A DNA stretch of 64,000 nucleotides from Bacillus_AB infantis_C (GTDB lineage Bacteria; Bacillota; Bacilli; Bacillales; Cytobacillaceae), in contig NZ_JBNILH010000005.1 in assembly GCF_050107595.1 (NCBI RefSeq), forward strand, positions 186,001 through 250,000. Reading direction: 5' to 3'. Below the pieces are notes generated by a model. That model was not told where the DNA came from, ran no database searches, and saw only the letters and a program-made list of their open reading frames with translations. The first letter of the stretch is position 1. Each line of letters begins with the position of its first letter. Positions 35,097 through 43,782 of this stretch are shown one piece after another. Both the position numbers and the translations under genes were made by a program.

Positions 35097-36608
35097 TTGA
35101 AGCAAAAACTCGCGGTATTCTACATATCCGTAATCTTATTACTTGTACTTGTACTGGTTGGAATTTTCGCACCAAATCAGCTAGAAAATGCGACTGCCGG
35201 ACTCCAGGACTTCATCAGCAACGCTTTCGGATGGTATTATCTGATTCTGGTTACACTGCTGGTCATTGTCTGCCTCTATTTCCTGATCAGCCCGATCGGA
35301 AGGCTGAAGCTCGGGAAACCTGAGGACAAACCTGAGTTTTCAAGGGTTACCTGGCTTGCCATGCTGTTCAGCGCAGGGATGGGAATAGGATTGGTCTTCT
35401 GGGGAGCGGCCGAACCTCTTTCCCATTACGCAGTCAGTTCGCCAACCGGAGAAACCGGCACTGCAGAGGCACTTAAAGATTCTATGAGGTTTACGTATTT
35501 TCATTGGGGAATTCACGCCTGGGCTATTTATGGGATTGTCGCACTTGTACTTGCCTATTTTAATTTCAGGCATGGCGAGCCCGGATTGATCAGCGCAACT
35601 CTGAAGCCCATTTTCGGTGATGCTGTTAAAGGGCCGCTCGGCAAGGTAATAGATGTTGTCGCTGTCCTTGCTACCGTGATTGGTGTAGCCACCACCCTTG
35701 GCTTTGGAGCCGTCCAGATAAATGGAGGCTTGTCCTTCCTTTTTGACATTCCTTCCAATTTCGTTGTGCAGCTGATCATCATTTCCATCGTGACAGTACT
35801 TTTCATGATTTCCGCCTGGTCGGGACTTGGAAAAGGCATCAAGATTCTCAGTAACGCGAACATGGGTCTGGCGCTGGCGTTATTCGTTCTTATGTTTTTC
35901 ATTGGTCCTACCCTGTTCATCCTCAACCTATTTACCAATACGATCGGGACCTATCTGCAGTCTCTCCTTCAGATGAGCTTCCGGATTGCGCCATTGGACC
36001 CTAACACACGTGAGTGGATCAATGGATGGACAATCTTTTATTGGGCCTGGTGGATTGCCTGGTCGCCTTTCGTCGGCATATTCATTGCCCGCGTCTCGAA
36101 GGGGCGCAGCATTAGGGAGTTTGTATTTGGCGTCCTGCTCGTGCCAACTGTTATCGGTTTTCTGTGGTTTTCCACGTTCGGCGGCTCGGCCATGTATCTT
36201 GAGCATGTGAAGAATATTTCAATTTCAGGACTGGCAACTGAGGAAACCCTATTCGCTGTTTTCTCAAACTTTCCGCTTGGAATGGTTCTTTCCATCATTG
36301 CCATCATTCTTGTCAGTACATTCTTCATTACGTCAGCTGACTCCGGCACCTATGTCCTTGGCATGATGACAACCAATGGGTCCCATACTCCAGGCAACAG
36401 AATAAAACTTACGTGGGGCATCCTGCTTGCCGTCATTTCTCTTGTACTCCTGTACAGCGGCGGGCTGCAGGCACTTCAGAATACCATGATTATCGCCGCC
36501 CTGCCGTTCTCGGTCATCATGGCCCTTATGACTATATCCCTTATCAAAGCATTGTATAAGGAATCCAAAGAACTGGGGATCGGTCAGATAAAAAGACGGA
36601 AACAGTAG
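35097..36608 (+). CDS. BCCT family betaine/choline/carnitine transporter
   Basis: 503 aa with about 12 membrane helices. Family motifs: FSAGMGIGLVFWGAAEPLSH, FHWGIHAWAIYGIVAL, and the conserved TM8 box WTIFYWAWWIAWSPFVGIF. Sodium- or proton-coupled uptake of a compatible solute such as glycine betaine; OpuD-like. TTG start with GAAGGGAG upstream. It is the only plus-strand gene in the aromatic block and has its own terminator, so it is probably unrelated to aromatic catabolism. Confidence 0.93.
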   Translation: MKQKLAVFYISVILLLVLVLVGIFAPNQLENATAGLQDFISNAFGWYYLILVTLLVIVCLYFLISPIGRLKLGKPEDKPEFSRVTWLAMLFSAGMGIGLVFWGAAEPLSHYAVSSPTGETGTAEALKDSMRFTYFHWGIHAWAIYGIVALVLAYFNFRHGEPGLISATLKPIFGDAVKGPLGKVIDVVAVLATVIGVATTLGFGAVQINGGLSFLFDIPSNFVVQLIIISIVTVLFMISAWSGLGKGIKILSNANMGLALALFVLMFFIGPTLFILNLFTNTIGTYLQSLLQMSFRIAPLDPNTREWINGWTIFYWAWWIAWSPFVGIFIARVSKGRSIREFVFGVLLVPTVIGFLWFSTFGGSAMYLEHVKNISISGLATEETLFAVFSNFPLGMVLSIIAIILVSTFFITSADSGTYVLGMMTTNGSHTPGNRIKLTWGILLAVISLVLLYSGGLQALQNTMIIAALPFSVIMALMTISLIKALYKESKELGIGQIKRRKQ

Positions 36609-36611
36609 AAC

Positions 36612-36816
36612 AGCGGAGGCGACTGTTTAGAATTAAGGAACGCAGACTAAAGGCGCCACGTCCTGTGGCAACGCCTGCATAACCCGCGTCCTGCGGGCCC
36701 AGCATAAGACGCGCAAGAATAAAAGGTGTTCTTTGCCTTTAATTCTTGTGTGGCTTATGACTCGAGGCTCTAGCCGCTGGAGCTGGACAATGAAAGCGGA
36801 GGGCGCTTGCTCTCAT
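36612..36816 (+). repeat. Suspected interspersed intergenic repeat, second type
   Basis: About 200 bp between the BCCT gene and the shared terminator: CAGCGGAGGCGACTGTTTAG at the left, GCCACGTCCTGTGGC and CCCGCGTCCTGCGGG hairpins, and CTAGCCGCTGGAGCTGGACA then AAAGCGGAGGGCGC at the right. It resembles an intergenic repeat type I know from Bacillus-group genomes. Only one copy is in the window, so this cannot be confirmed here. Confidence 0.5.
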
Positions 36817-36848
36817 AAAAAAAGAGACCTTTGCGGGTCTCTTTTTTT
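36817..36848. terminator. Bidirectional intrinsic terminator
   Basis: AAAAAAAGAGACC (36817-36829) pairs with GGTCTCTTTTTTT (36836-36848), between the BCCT gene (+) and paaX (-). Confidence 0.92.
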
Positions 36849-37723
36849 CATTCAAGGATATAGGGATGATCCAAAACATCATAATCATCTTCCCTGCTGC
36901 CGATTTCATTGCCATCTTTGAATACAGCTTCAAAAAAACGGGATGCGGGTTCTGCGAGTTCTTTATAATAGCCGCTAAACAGCGAAGCTGCATGGGCTCC
37001 GAGCCACTGATCGGGAAGAAGCTCCGCAGGCAGGCCTGGATCGACGAAAAGAAATTTCCTGTATTCGTGTACCAGCTTTGTCCTTTCCACGAAACAGTCT
37101 GCATCTGTCATAAGCCCTTTCTGGATCCTGCTCTTTGCGATAATGTATTTCTCGCTGTATTCACTGATGAACCTCTGGTATTTCCCATTGATTTCGTCCA
37201 GGTCCCAGCTTTTTTCGACAATCCTTCTATTCTCATGAGGACCTTCATATTCGGCGATGAAAAAGTCCACATATTCTTCAATTTTATATTTATCAATCAG
37301 ATCGGAAACCTGCTTCTCCAGGTTATTCGCTGAAATCCAGCAGCTGCTGGAGAAAGAGCCGAATCCGCTCCAGACCAGTTCTTTTCTCAGTTCATCCCTG
37401 ACAGATCTGATTTCCTCCGGTATTGTGTACATAAGCATGCGCCATTTGCCGTCCCATTCTTCCGGCTTCAGCTTGAAGATCCGTTTCCCGGCCTCTTCTA
37501 TTCTTTTACGGCCCCGCTCAGTCAGAGAATAATAGCTCTTATTGCCTGCCTTTTCGGCTTGCACCCAGCCTTGCTTATTCATCCTGGAAATAGCTGCCCT
37601 CACCGACTGGTCATTATGCCCGAATTCACTTAAAAGCCTGATCAGGCTGCCTATCCAGATTTTGCTTCCGTAGTGGGAGATATAATCTCCATACAATGTA
37701 AATATCATTGATCTTGTATTCAA
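36848..37723 (-). CDS. paaX: PaaX-family transcriptional repressor
   Basis: About 291 aa: N-terminal winged helix (FTLYGDYISHYGSKIWIGSL, VRAAISRMNKQGWVQ, YYSLTERGRKRI), middle PaaX domain (EWDGKWRMLMYTIPE, ELVWSGFGSF) and C-terminal domain (YRKFLFVDPGLPAELLP, WLGAHAASLFSGYY). In E. coli PaaX represses paa genes and is released by phenylacetyl-CoA. Last gene of the paa operon. The TTG at 37723 (LNTRSMIF) has AGGA upstream and begins where family homology begins; an ATG at 37807 adds 28 residues without family similarity. It is the leading candidate to bind the AACGTT palindromes. Confidence 0.87.
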   Translation of the reverse strand: MNTRSMIFTLYGDYISHYGSKIWIGSLIRLLSEFGHNDQSVRAAISRMNKQGWVQAEKAGNKSYYSLTERGRKRIEEAGKRIFKLKPEEWDGKWRMLMYTIPEEIRSVRDELRKELVWSGFGSFSSSCWISANNLEKQVSDLIDKYKIEEYVDFFIAEYEGPHENRRIVEKSWDLDEINGKYQRFISEYSEKYIIAKSRIQKGLMTDADCFVERTKLVHEYRKFLFVDPGLPAELLPDQWLGAHAASLFSGYYKELAEPASRFFEAVFKDGNEIGSREDDYDVLDHPYILE

Positions 37724-37850
37724 AGCTTCTTCATCCTTTTCTTTCCTTCTGCCATATGCTGTCCCATGCTGCAGAGACGGATGGCCCGGCCTCTTTTGTG
37801 GCAACATATATATATTACATGAAAATTCTTATTTTTGAAACAGAGGGATC

Positions 37851-39050
37851 TTATTGTTCCCACCGCTCCAGGATCGATGCGATTCCCTGCCCTACACCCA
37901 CGCACATCGCCGCCATGGCATAGCGGCTTTTCCTTCTATTCATTTCATGGACAAGTGAAGTCAAAATCCTTGCCCCGCTTGCTCCAAGGGGATGGCCAAA
38001 CGCGATGGCGCCTCCATTTACATTAACGCGGGCAGGATCAAGGCCAAGCTGTTCAATGCAGGCAATCGACTGGGCTGCAAAAGCCTCGTTCAACTCAATG
38101 AGGTCTATCTCATCGATTGAAATGCCTGCCCGTTCAATGGCCTTTCTGGCAGCCGGCACAGGGCCGATTCCCATGATTGAAGGTTCAACACCTGCAACAG
38201 CGGAAGCTGTGTATTTTGCCAGCGGCTTGAGCCCTAATGCCAGCGCTTTGTCCGCACTCATCAGCAAGAGGGCAGATGCCCCATCATTGATGCCGGATGA
38301 ATTTCCTGCGGTTACTGTCCCTCCGGAAAACAGGGGCTTCAGCTGGCCCAGCTTCTCAAAGGTTGTATTTGGGCGGGGATGCTCATCAGCCGAGACGGTT
38401 TTTGCCTCACCTTTGTTTAAGCTTACCGGGATTATTTCATCTGTCAGCCTTCCCTCCGCTATCGCTGCCTTCGCTTTCATCTGGCTTTCAAAAGCGAAGA
38501 GATCCTGCTTTTCCCTGGATATCCCGAATTTCTTTGCTACATTTTCAGCAGTTTCCGGCATCGATTCCGCTCCATACATCTCCATTAATGAAGGGTTAGT
38601 AAAACGCCAGCCGATTGTGGTGTCATATAGTTGCATATTCCCCCTCTGGAACTCATTTTCATGCTTGGCCATGACAAAGGGAGCTCTTGTCATGCTTTCT
38701 GTCCCTCCTGCAATAAAAATATCACCTTCCCCAGCCAATATAGCCCTTGCCGCATAATTGACCGTATCAAGACCTGAACCGCAAAGCCGATTAACTGTCG
38801 TACCTGCTGTTTCGACCGGCAGCCCTGCCAGAAGCGCTGCCATCCTGGCCACATTCCGGTTATCTTCACCGGCCTGATTGGCATTTCCCAACACGACTTC
38901 CTCAATGTCCCCAGGCTGTACCTGTGGATTTCTTGCCAGCAATCCTTTTATGGCGGCAGCTGCAAGATCATCAGGGCGGACAGTTTTCAGGAGCCCTTTA
39001 TACCTGCCGACCGGGGTGCGTACAGCATCGATGATGACAGCTTCCCTCAT
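37851..39050 (-). CDS. paaJ: 3-oxoadipyl-CoA / acetyl-CoA acyltransferase
   Basis: Thiolase of 399 aa; nucleophile C90 in VNRLCGSGLDTVN, NEAFAAQS, GGAIAFGHPLGASGAR and C-terminal MCVGVGQG. In the Paa pathway it cleaves 3-oxo-5,6-dehydrosuberyl-CoA and 3-oxoadipyl-CoA to acetyl- and succinyl-CoA. ATG overlaps the paaH stop by 4 bp (ATGA), indicating coupling. Its position between paaH and paaX supports the pathway assignment. Confidence 0.9.
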   Translation of the reverse strand: MREAVIIDAVRTPVGRYKGLLKTVRPDDLAAAAIKGLLARNPQVQPGDIEEVVLGNANQAGEDNRNVARMAALLAGLPVETAGTTVNRLCGSGLDTVNYAARAILAGEGDIFIAGGTESMTRAPFVMAKHENEFQRGNMQLYDTTIGWRFTNPSLMEMYGAESMPETAENVAKKFGISREKQDLFAFESQMKAKAAIAEGRLTDEIIPVSLNKGEAKTVSADEHPRPNTTFEKLGQLKPLFSGGTVTAGNSSGINDGASALLLMSADKALALGLKPLAKYTASAVAGVEPSIMGIGPVPAARKAIERAGISIDEIDLIELNEAFAAQSIACIEQLGLDPARVNVNGGAIAFGHPLGASGARILTSLVHEMNRRKSRYAMAAMCVGVGQGIASILERWEQ

Positions 39051-39910
39051 TGCTTCAGCTCCTTTATCCCGTATTCATAAACGCCGCGGCCTGACTTCCT
39101 TCCAAGCCGGCCTGCTTTAACGTACTGCTCAAGAAGAGGTGCCGGCCTGTATTTTTCACCAAGCTTTTCATGAAGATATTTGAGATTGTTCAGCCTTGTA
39201 TCAAGACCTACCAAGTCCCCCAGTTCAAATGGGCCCATCGGGTAATTGAGCCCCAACTTTACCGCTTTGTCGATTTCCTCAGGAGACCCTACCCCTTCCT
39301 GAAGCATATAGAAAGCTTCGTTGCCAACAAGGGCGCTGATTCGGCTGGTAACAAACCCTGGGAATTCATTGATGATGACGGTTTCTTTGCCCATTTCTGC
39401 TGCAGTCTGCCGTATATATTCAACACACTCATCGCTCGTCTCAAGCCCTTTTACAATCTCCACAAGCGGCATCCTGTGAACCGGATTAAAAAAGTGCATG
39501 GCCAGCACCCTGTCCGGCCTGCCGGTAAAAGAACCGATTTCCGTTGGACTCATTGTGCTGGTATTGCTTGCAAAGATGCAGTGCGGCGGCGCATGTTGAT
39601 CAATCACCTCGAATATATTCCTCTTAATCTCAAGCTTTTCAGGGACAGCCTCAATGATGAGGTCGGCCTCGGCAGCATTAGCTGCAAGGCTGACTGAAAA
39701 ATGCAGCTTCTCCCAGATACCAGAAACCTCATTTTCTGTCAGCTTCCCTCTCTGCACACCCTTATGCACGATTGATGAAATTTCTTTTTCAGCATCCTTG
39801 AGCTGGGAATCGCTGATGTCAACCAGGACAGTCTGAAAACCGCTGGATGCACTGACATAAGCAATGCCCCTGCCCATGACCCCGGAGCCGATGACCACTA
39901 TCTTTTTCAT
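39047..39910 (-). CDS. paaH: 3-hydroxyacyl-CoA dehydrogenase
   Basis: 287 aa, NAD site VVIGSGVMGRGIAYVSASSG, EAVPEKLEIK, FASNTSTMSPTEI, catalytic His in AMHFFNPVHRMPLVE, and the C-terminal LGLNYPMGPFELGDLVGLD. Hydroxybutyryl-CoA dehydrogenase type; in this operon it should oxidise 3-hydroxyadipyl-CoA. The ATG at 39910 has GGGGGGATA upstream; the in-frame start at 39973 adds 21 non-family residues. Confidence 0.9.
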   Translation of the reverse strand: MKKIVVIGSGVMGRGIAYVSASSGFQTVLVDISDSQLKDAEKEISSIVHKGVQRGKLTENEVSGIWEKLHFSVSLAANAAEADLIIEAVPEKLEIKRNIFEVIDQHAPPHCIFASNTSTMSPTEIGSFTGRPDRVLAMHFFNPVHRMPLVEIVKGLETSDECVEYIRQTAAEMGKETVIINEFPGFVTSRISALVGNEAFYMLQEGVGSPEEIDKAVKLGLNYPMGPFELGDLVGLDTRLNNLKYLHEKLGEKYRPAPLLEQYVKAGRLGRKSGRGVYEYGIKELKQ

Positions 39911-39981
39911 TCTTATCCCCCCGTACGCGAATTGAATAGAAAAAGCACCCAGGAGCGAGTGCCAAGATTTCAAGTGTGAAG

Positions 39982-40755
39982 CTACATGCCTATAAAAGCT
40001 GCCTTCCTTTTCTCGAGAAAAGCCTGAACACCTTCCTGATGGTCTCTCGTAAGCCCGGCCAACCGCTGTCCTTTTGCATCCTCTTCCAGGTAATCAGCGA
40101 GATTCAGTTCCCAGCAATCCTTCAGCTGCTTTTTAATCAAGCCTGCGGCTGCTGTCGGGAGGGCTGCTGCTCGATCAGCGAACAGTCTTACACCCTCCTC
40201 CCAGCTTTCGTGGGGAATCACCCTGGTCGCCAGTCCAAGCCGCAAAGCTTCTTCAGCAGTCACTTTTTCCCCCAGTAGGGCAAGCTCAAGCGCTTTTGCC
40301 TGGCCAATCAGCCTGGGCAGGAAGAACATATTGCCTGCATCAGGAATCAGGCCAACATGTATAAAAGATTGAATGAAGCTTGCCTTATCGGAGACAAGCC
40401 GGAAATCGCAGGCGAGCGCCAGGCTCATTCCTGCCCCTGCTGCAATACCATTTACTGCTGCAATGACAGGCTTTTCACAATGATACAGATCCATGACCAT
40501 AGGATTGTACCTTTTCCGCAAAATTTCTCCATGATCTGTATTTTCGCTCACACTGCCAAGATCCTCGCCCGAACAGAAAGCCCTGCCTTCGCCGGTTATG
40601 ACAATCGCTCTTATCTTAGGGTCAGATCCGGCCTCCCGCAAAGCCTGCCCAATTTCACTGTTGAGTTCAGCTGTAAAAGCGTTCAGCTTTTCCGGCCTGT
40701 TGAGCCTGATCCAGGCAATTTTTCCTTCAGCTTCATAAATAATTGTCTGATACAT
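39982..40755 (-). CDS. paaG: Enoyl-CoA hydratase/isomerase family, PaaG-like
   Basis: 257 aa crotonase fold. Oxyanion-hole segments AFCSGEDL and GIAAGAGMSLALACD; the active-site strand reads HVGLIPDAGNMFFLPRLIG, with Asp as in PaaG rather than the second Glu of ordinary hydratases. PaaG isomerises the ring-1,2-epoxide of phenylacetyl-CoA to the oxepin. It is the only crotonase in the operon, so the PaaF hydratase step must be done elsewhere or by the same protein. The ATG at 40755 is spaced correctly from GGGGG, whereas the TTG at 40761 is too close. Confidence 0.87.
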   Translation of the reverse strand: MYQTIIYEAEGKIAWIRLNRPEKLNAFTAELNSEIGQALREAGSDPKIRAIVITGEGRAFCSGEDLGSVSENTDHGEILRKRYNPMVMDLYHCEKPVIAAVNGIAAGAGMSLALACDFRLVSDKASFIQSFIHVGLIPDAGNMFFLPRLIGQAKALELALLGEKVTAEEALRLGLATRVIPHESWEEGVRLFADRAAALPTAAAGLIKKQLKDCWELNLADYLEEDAKGQRLAGLTRDHQEGVQAFLEKRKAAFIGM

Positions 40756-40768
40756 GGGCAACGCCCCC

Positions 40769-41077
40769 TTATTCTTTTGTTTCTTCGCCGATCATCAGGG
40801 TGATAATATCTCCGGCAAAAGACATGGCATCTTTTCCGGAGGCTTTCCCTTCATCAGTTTTCATGGCAGCTTTGAGTGCTTCATGGCTGTCATAAAACAT
40901 TTCGCACATAAGATAATACTTGCCTTCTCCACCCATGGGACTGCCGGTTATTCTGGTAACCTTCATTTCCCGAAGCCCCGGGATCTTGGCTGTGAGGGGT
41001 ACATGGGTTTGAAAATAATGTTCATCGAAGGCTTCCTTATTTTCCGGGTGCTTGTAAAGCGCGATCAATTTTACCAT
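40769..41077 (-). CDS. EthD-domain small protein
   Basis: 102 aa alpha/beta-barrel of the EthD type (VKLIALYKHPENKEAFDEHYF, HVPLTAKIPGLREM, YYLMCEMFYDSHEALKAAM). Such proteins accompany aromatic or ether degradation genes and may protect or channel a reactive intermediate, here possibly the epoxide or oxepin; the function is not proven. The ATG at 41077 is used since AAAGG is too close to the ATG at 41086. Located between paaD and paaG. Confidence 0.82.
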   Translation of the reverse strand: MVKLIALYKHPENKEAFDEHYFQTHVPLTAKIPGLREMKVTRITGSPMGGEGKYYLMCEMFYDSHEALKAAMKTDEGKASGKDAMSFAGDIITLMIGEETKE

Positions 41078-41113
41078 TTCTATCATCCTTTCAATCTATA
41101 AGTTTATTTATGC

Positions 41114-41614
41114 CTATAAAAGGCTGGATACCGGCTTCATTGCTTCAAAAGGATTCTTGCATGCACGGCAGTACAGGAGGCTCCTGCATGCAGTCGGTCC
41201 GAATATATTTTCAAGAGTGGTGTAAGGAGAGCCGCAGTAAGGGCAATCCACCTTCCATTCTCCTGTTTCTTCCATTCTTTCCGGAGCCGGCGCGATGCCG
41301 AATTCCTTCAGATGCGTTTTGCCTGTCTCGGAAATACGGTCAGAAGTCCAGGGAGGATCATAGATGAAACGCACTTCAAAGGACTGTTTGAGTTCCAAAG
41401 CCCGGAGTTTTTCTTCAACGCTCTTTTGAATCATTTCAAGGGCAGGACATCCCAGAAAAGTGGGCAAAAGCTCAATCACAATTCTTTCTTTCTCCGCCTG
41501 TACTTTTTCGACCATTCCAAGTTCAATAATGGAGACAGCCGGAATTTCCGGATCTTTGACTAGATCTAACGCTCCGAGAATCGATTGCTCGATCTCGCTT
41601 CTGGCTTTGTCCAT
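41114..41614 (-). CDS. paaD: Phenylacetyl-CoA epoxidase subunit PaaD
   Basis: 166 aa. N-terminal DUF59/MIP18-like domain (DLVKDPEIPAVSIIELGMV, LLPTFLGCPALEMI) and C-terminal zinc ribbon (CPYCGSPY, CRSLLYCRACKNPF) with four or more cysteines. PaaD is required for maturation of the Fe-S partner of the epoxidase. Notably the Fe-S reductase PaaE is not encoded in the operon. Confidence 0.93.
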   Translation of the reverse strand: MDKARSEIEQSILGALDLVKDPEIPAVSIIELGMVEKVQAEKERIVIELLPTFLGCPALEMIQKSVEEKLRALELKQSFEVRFIYDPPWTSDRISETGKTHLKEFGIAPAPERMEETGEWKVDCPYCGSPYTTLENIFGPTACRSLLYCRACKNPFEAMKPVSSLL

Positions 41615-41630
41615 ATATGCACTTCCTTTT

Positions 41631-42458
41631 TCACCAGCCTGCTGCCGGGTCGCTTCGGTACACTTCAGAAAGTGTGTCCAAAGCTTCTGTTAAGTCTTTT
41701 GTATGCTTGCCTTCTCTCCCATTCCCAAGTTCGAGCCCATATTGGCGCGGAACAAGAGAGCCGGCTGCTTCAAATACAGATGACAGGTTTGCTTTCAGAC
41801 TTTTTAATAACTGGTCTTCCCCGGCTATTAGACCCTCGGCCTGCATTTCTTCTGCGAGCGGACCCAGATTCAGGAGGTCCCCCATCATGGTATAGATGCT
41901 GGATGCCGCTTCCTCCATGCGCCTCCTGGCCTCCCCGCCGGCCTGCATCAGCTGCAGGAACCAGGTTTTCCAATGAAGGAGATGGTAGTGCAGTTCCATA
42001 CTTATTTTTACGGCAGCTGTCCGGAGCGGAAGAAAGGAGGAAGTTTTCAGCGATTCCATTTTCACTTTCTTTGCGTATACATAGAAAAAATTACGGACGA
42101 CAGCAAAAGCCCAATCATACTGCGGATTCTGCAGATAATGGCCTGGCCCATTCGCTCTTTCGGCGAGTATGCTGTTCCTTCTTTCTTCAGCCTTTCTTAA
42201 ATGAGCCAAATCATCTGAGTTTCCTTCCCCCGCTTCCTCCAGGATCTGATAAAACATAGCGGCATGCCCCATGGTGTCCTGGCTTATAGAGGAAAAAGCA
42301 ACATCCTCTTCAATATGCGGGGCAAGGCCGAGCCACTCTGATCCTCGGTATGAAAGGATGAAATCGTCATCAGCGAGCTGGTATAATAGTTCAATGGCAG
42401 CCCTGGAAGCTTTTTTTCCGGGCAGCTCAGCCTTCAGATCGACTGTCAATGTTCCCAT
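41631..42458 (-). CDS. paaC: Phenylacetyl-CoA epoxidase structural subunit PaaC
   Basis: 275 aa, ferritin-like but without a full diiron site; it pairs with PaaA. RAAIELLYQLADDDFILSYRGSEWLG, ISQDTMGHAAMFYQILEE, SMELHYHLLHWKTWF and C-terminal GREGKHTKDLTEALDTLSEVYR. Start uncertain: the ATG at 42458 begins the family homology but its GGGGAGGG lies very close; TTG at 42449 or ATG at 42488 are alternatives. The frame overlaps the end of paaB by about 32 bp, implying coupling. Confidence 0.9.
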   Translation of the reverse strand: MGTLTVDLKAELPGKKASRAAIELLYQLADDDFILSYRGSEWLGLAPHIEEDVAFSSISQDTMGHAAMFYQILEEAGEGNSDDLAHLRKAEERRNSILAERANGPGHYLQNPQYDWAFAVVRNFFYVYAKKVKMESLKTSSFLPLRTAAVKISMELHYHLLHWKTWFLQLMQAGGEARRRMEEAASSIYTMMGDLLNLGPLAEEMQAEGLIAGEDQLLKSLKANLSSVFEAAGSLVPRQYGLELGNGREGKHTKDLTEALDTLSEVYRSDPAAGW

Positions 42459-42792
42459 TCCCTCCCCAAGAAAGAATTTCTTTTTCATCAAGCATATTCT
42501 GTTCGTACTGCCGCCATTTCTTCTTTAAATATCCGTATCCCTTAGCGGTCCTGTAATCCTTGTTATCGAGCCGCTGAAGGGTGAGCCTCTCCTCCGGATC
42601 CATCTTGCGGATCTGGGAACGCTTGACGACCCAGATGTCGGCCACCTGCTCTCTTCTCATGAAATTTTCCTGTGCAAAAACAAGGGCAAGCTCTTCGTTT
42701 GGCGCCAGCAGCGAAAACTGATGCTGCATAGGTGACGTATCGGTTTTTTTGCTGAACACTTCGTATTCACTGTAAAATTCAGAAGCAGGCAC
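42427..42792 (-). CDS. paaB: Phenylacetyl-CoA epoxidase subunit PaaB
   Basis: 121 aa. YEVFSKKTDTSPMQHQFSLLA, ALVFAQENFMRREQVADIWV and RTAKGYGYLKKKW match PaaB, the small subunit that bridges PaaAC heterodimers. 15 bp after paaA; its 3' end overlaps paaC. Confidence 0.93.
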   Translation of the reverse strand: MPASEFYSEYEVFSKKTDTSPMQHQFSLLAPNEELALVFAQENFMRREQVADIWVVKRSQIRKMDPEERLTLQRLDNKDYRTAKGYGYLKKKWRQYEQNMLDEKEILSWGGNGNIDSRSEG

Positions 42793-42807
42793 ATGCTCCC
42801 TCCTTTC

Positions 42808-43764
42808 TTAATTAGCCTGCACACTCAGTGCATCCCGAACCCATTGGGAGGACCGATAGGCATCACGGCGCAGTCTCAGCCTTTCAGCCGATTTTGGCCC
42901 GCTGTTGCTGATAATTTCCTTAAAGCGGCTCCAGTCAGGCTGTTTATATGTCCATCCTGTATCTTCACTGTATCCCAGGGTCGGATCAGGTATGGTCAAT
43001 CCGAGTGAAAGAATCCTTGGCACATACTTGGAAAAGAAATCCTGGCGCAGCTCTTCATTTGTTTTCGTCCTGATTTTGTACTTAATCGTAATATCCTGCT
43101 TGGACGTACCTGTCGCCCGGGCATCTGCCGGGCCAAAAAACATCAGCAATGCTTCCCACCAGCGATTGACCGCATCCTGGACCAGCTCTCTCTGCTTTTC
43201 TGTCCCCTCGGCCAATGCCATGATGATCGCCTCTCCATGCTGGGCATGGAAAACCTCTTCGGCGCAGATTCGTTTTAATGCTCTTGCATAAGGACCATAA
43301 GATGAACCAAGCATATTCGTTTGAGTAATGATGGCTGCACCGTCCACAAGCCAGCCTATAAGCCCGGCGTCCCCCCATGTCGGCGCCTCCATATGAAAAA
43401 CATTATGGAATTTAAGCTTCCCGGTAAAAAGATCTTCCATAATATCATCTCGGCTTTTCCCAAGCGGCAGCATCAGATCCTCTGCCACCCGAAGCAAAAG
43501 CTGTCCGTGGCCCATTTCATCCTGCACCTTGGCCATTATGCCAAGCTTCCTTTTTAGTGTCGGAGCTTTGGGAACCCACTCCTTTTCAGGAAGCGCACCC
43601 ATGATTTCGCTGATCCCATGCATGCTGATCAGCTTGATGAGCGTAAGCCTGTAATCTTCAGGCATCCAATCATCAGCTTCTATTTTTTCCCCATCTGAAA
43701 TCCTGTCCATAAAGTACTCCAGCTTTTCCTCTTCTGATAAAGAAGAATACAGCTGTCCTGCCAT
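42808..43764 (-). CDS. paaA: Phenylacetyl-CoA epoxidase catalytic subunit PaaA
   Basis: 318 aa diiron oxygenase subunit that epoxidises phenylacetyl-CoA. Iron ligands are in KVQDEMGHGQLLLR and AEEVFHAQHGEAI, with further glutamates in helices at ~35-60 and ~110-120 (NVFHMEAPTWGDAGLIGWL). C-terminal DPTLGYSEDTGWTYKQPDW is typical. 18 bp after paaK. Confidence 0.95.
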   Translation of the reverse strand: MAGQLYSSLSEEEKLEYFMDRISDGEKIEADDWMPEDYRLTLIKLISMHGISEIMGALPEKEWVPKAPTLKRKLGIMAKVQDEMGHGQLLLRVAEDLMLPLGKSRDDIMEDLFTGKLKFHNVFHMEAPTWGDAGLIGWLVDGAAIITQTNMLGSSYGPYARALKRICAEEVFHAQHGEAIIMALAEGTEKQRELVQDAVNRWWEALLMFFGPADARATGTSKQDITIKYKIRTKTNEELRQDFFSKYVPRILSLGLTIPDPTLGYSEDTGWTYKQPDWSRFKEIISNSGPKSAERLRLRRDAYRSSQWVRDALSVQAN

Positions 43765-43782
43765 AATGTCAGCCTCCTTCTT

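Noticed and set aside
39982..40755. PaaF-type enoyl-CoA hydratase
   Set aside because: The active-site strand has PDAGNMFFLPR, with Asp as in PaaG isomerases, not the Glu of hydratases.
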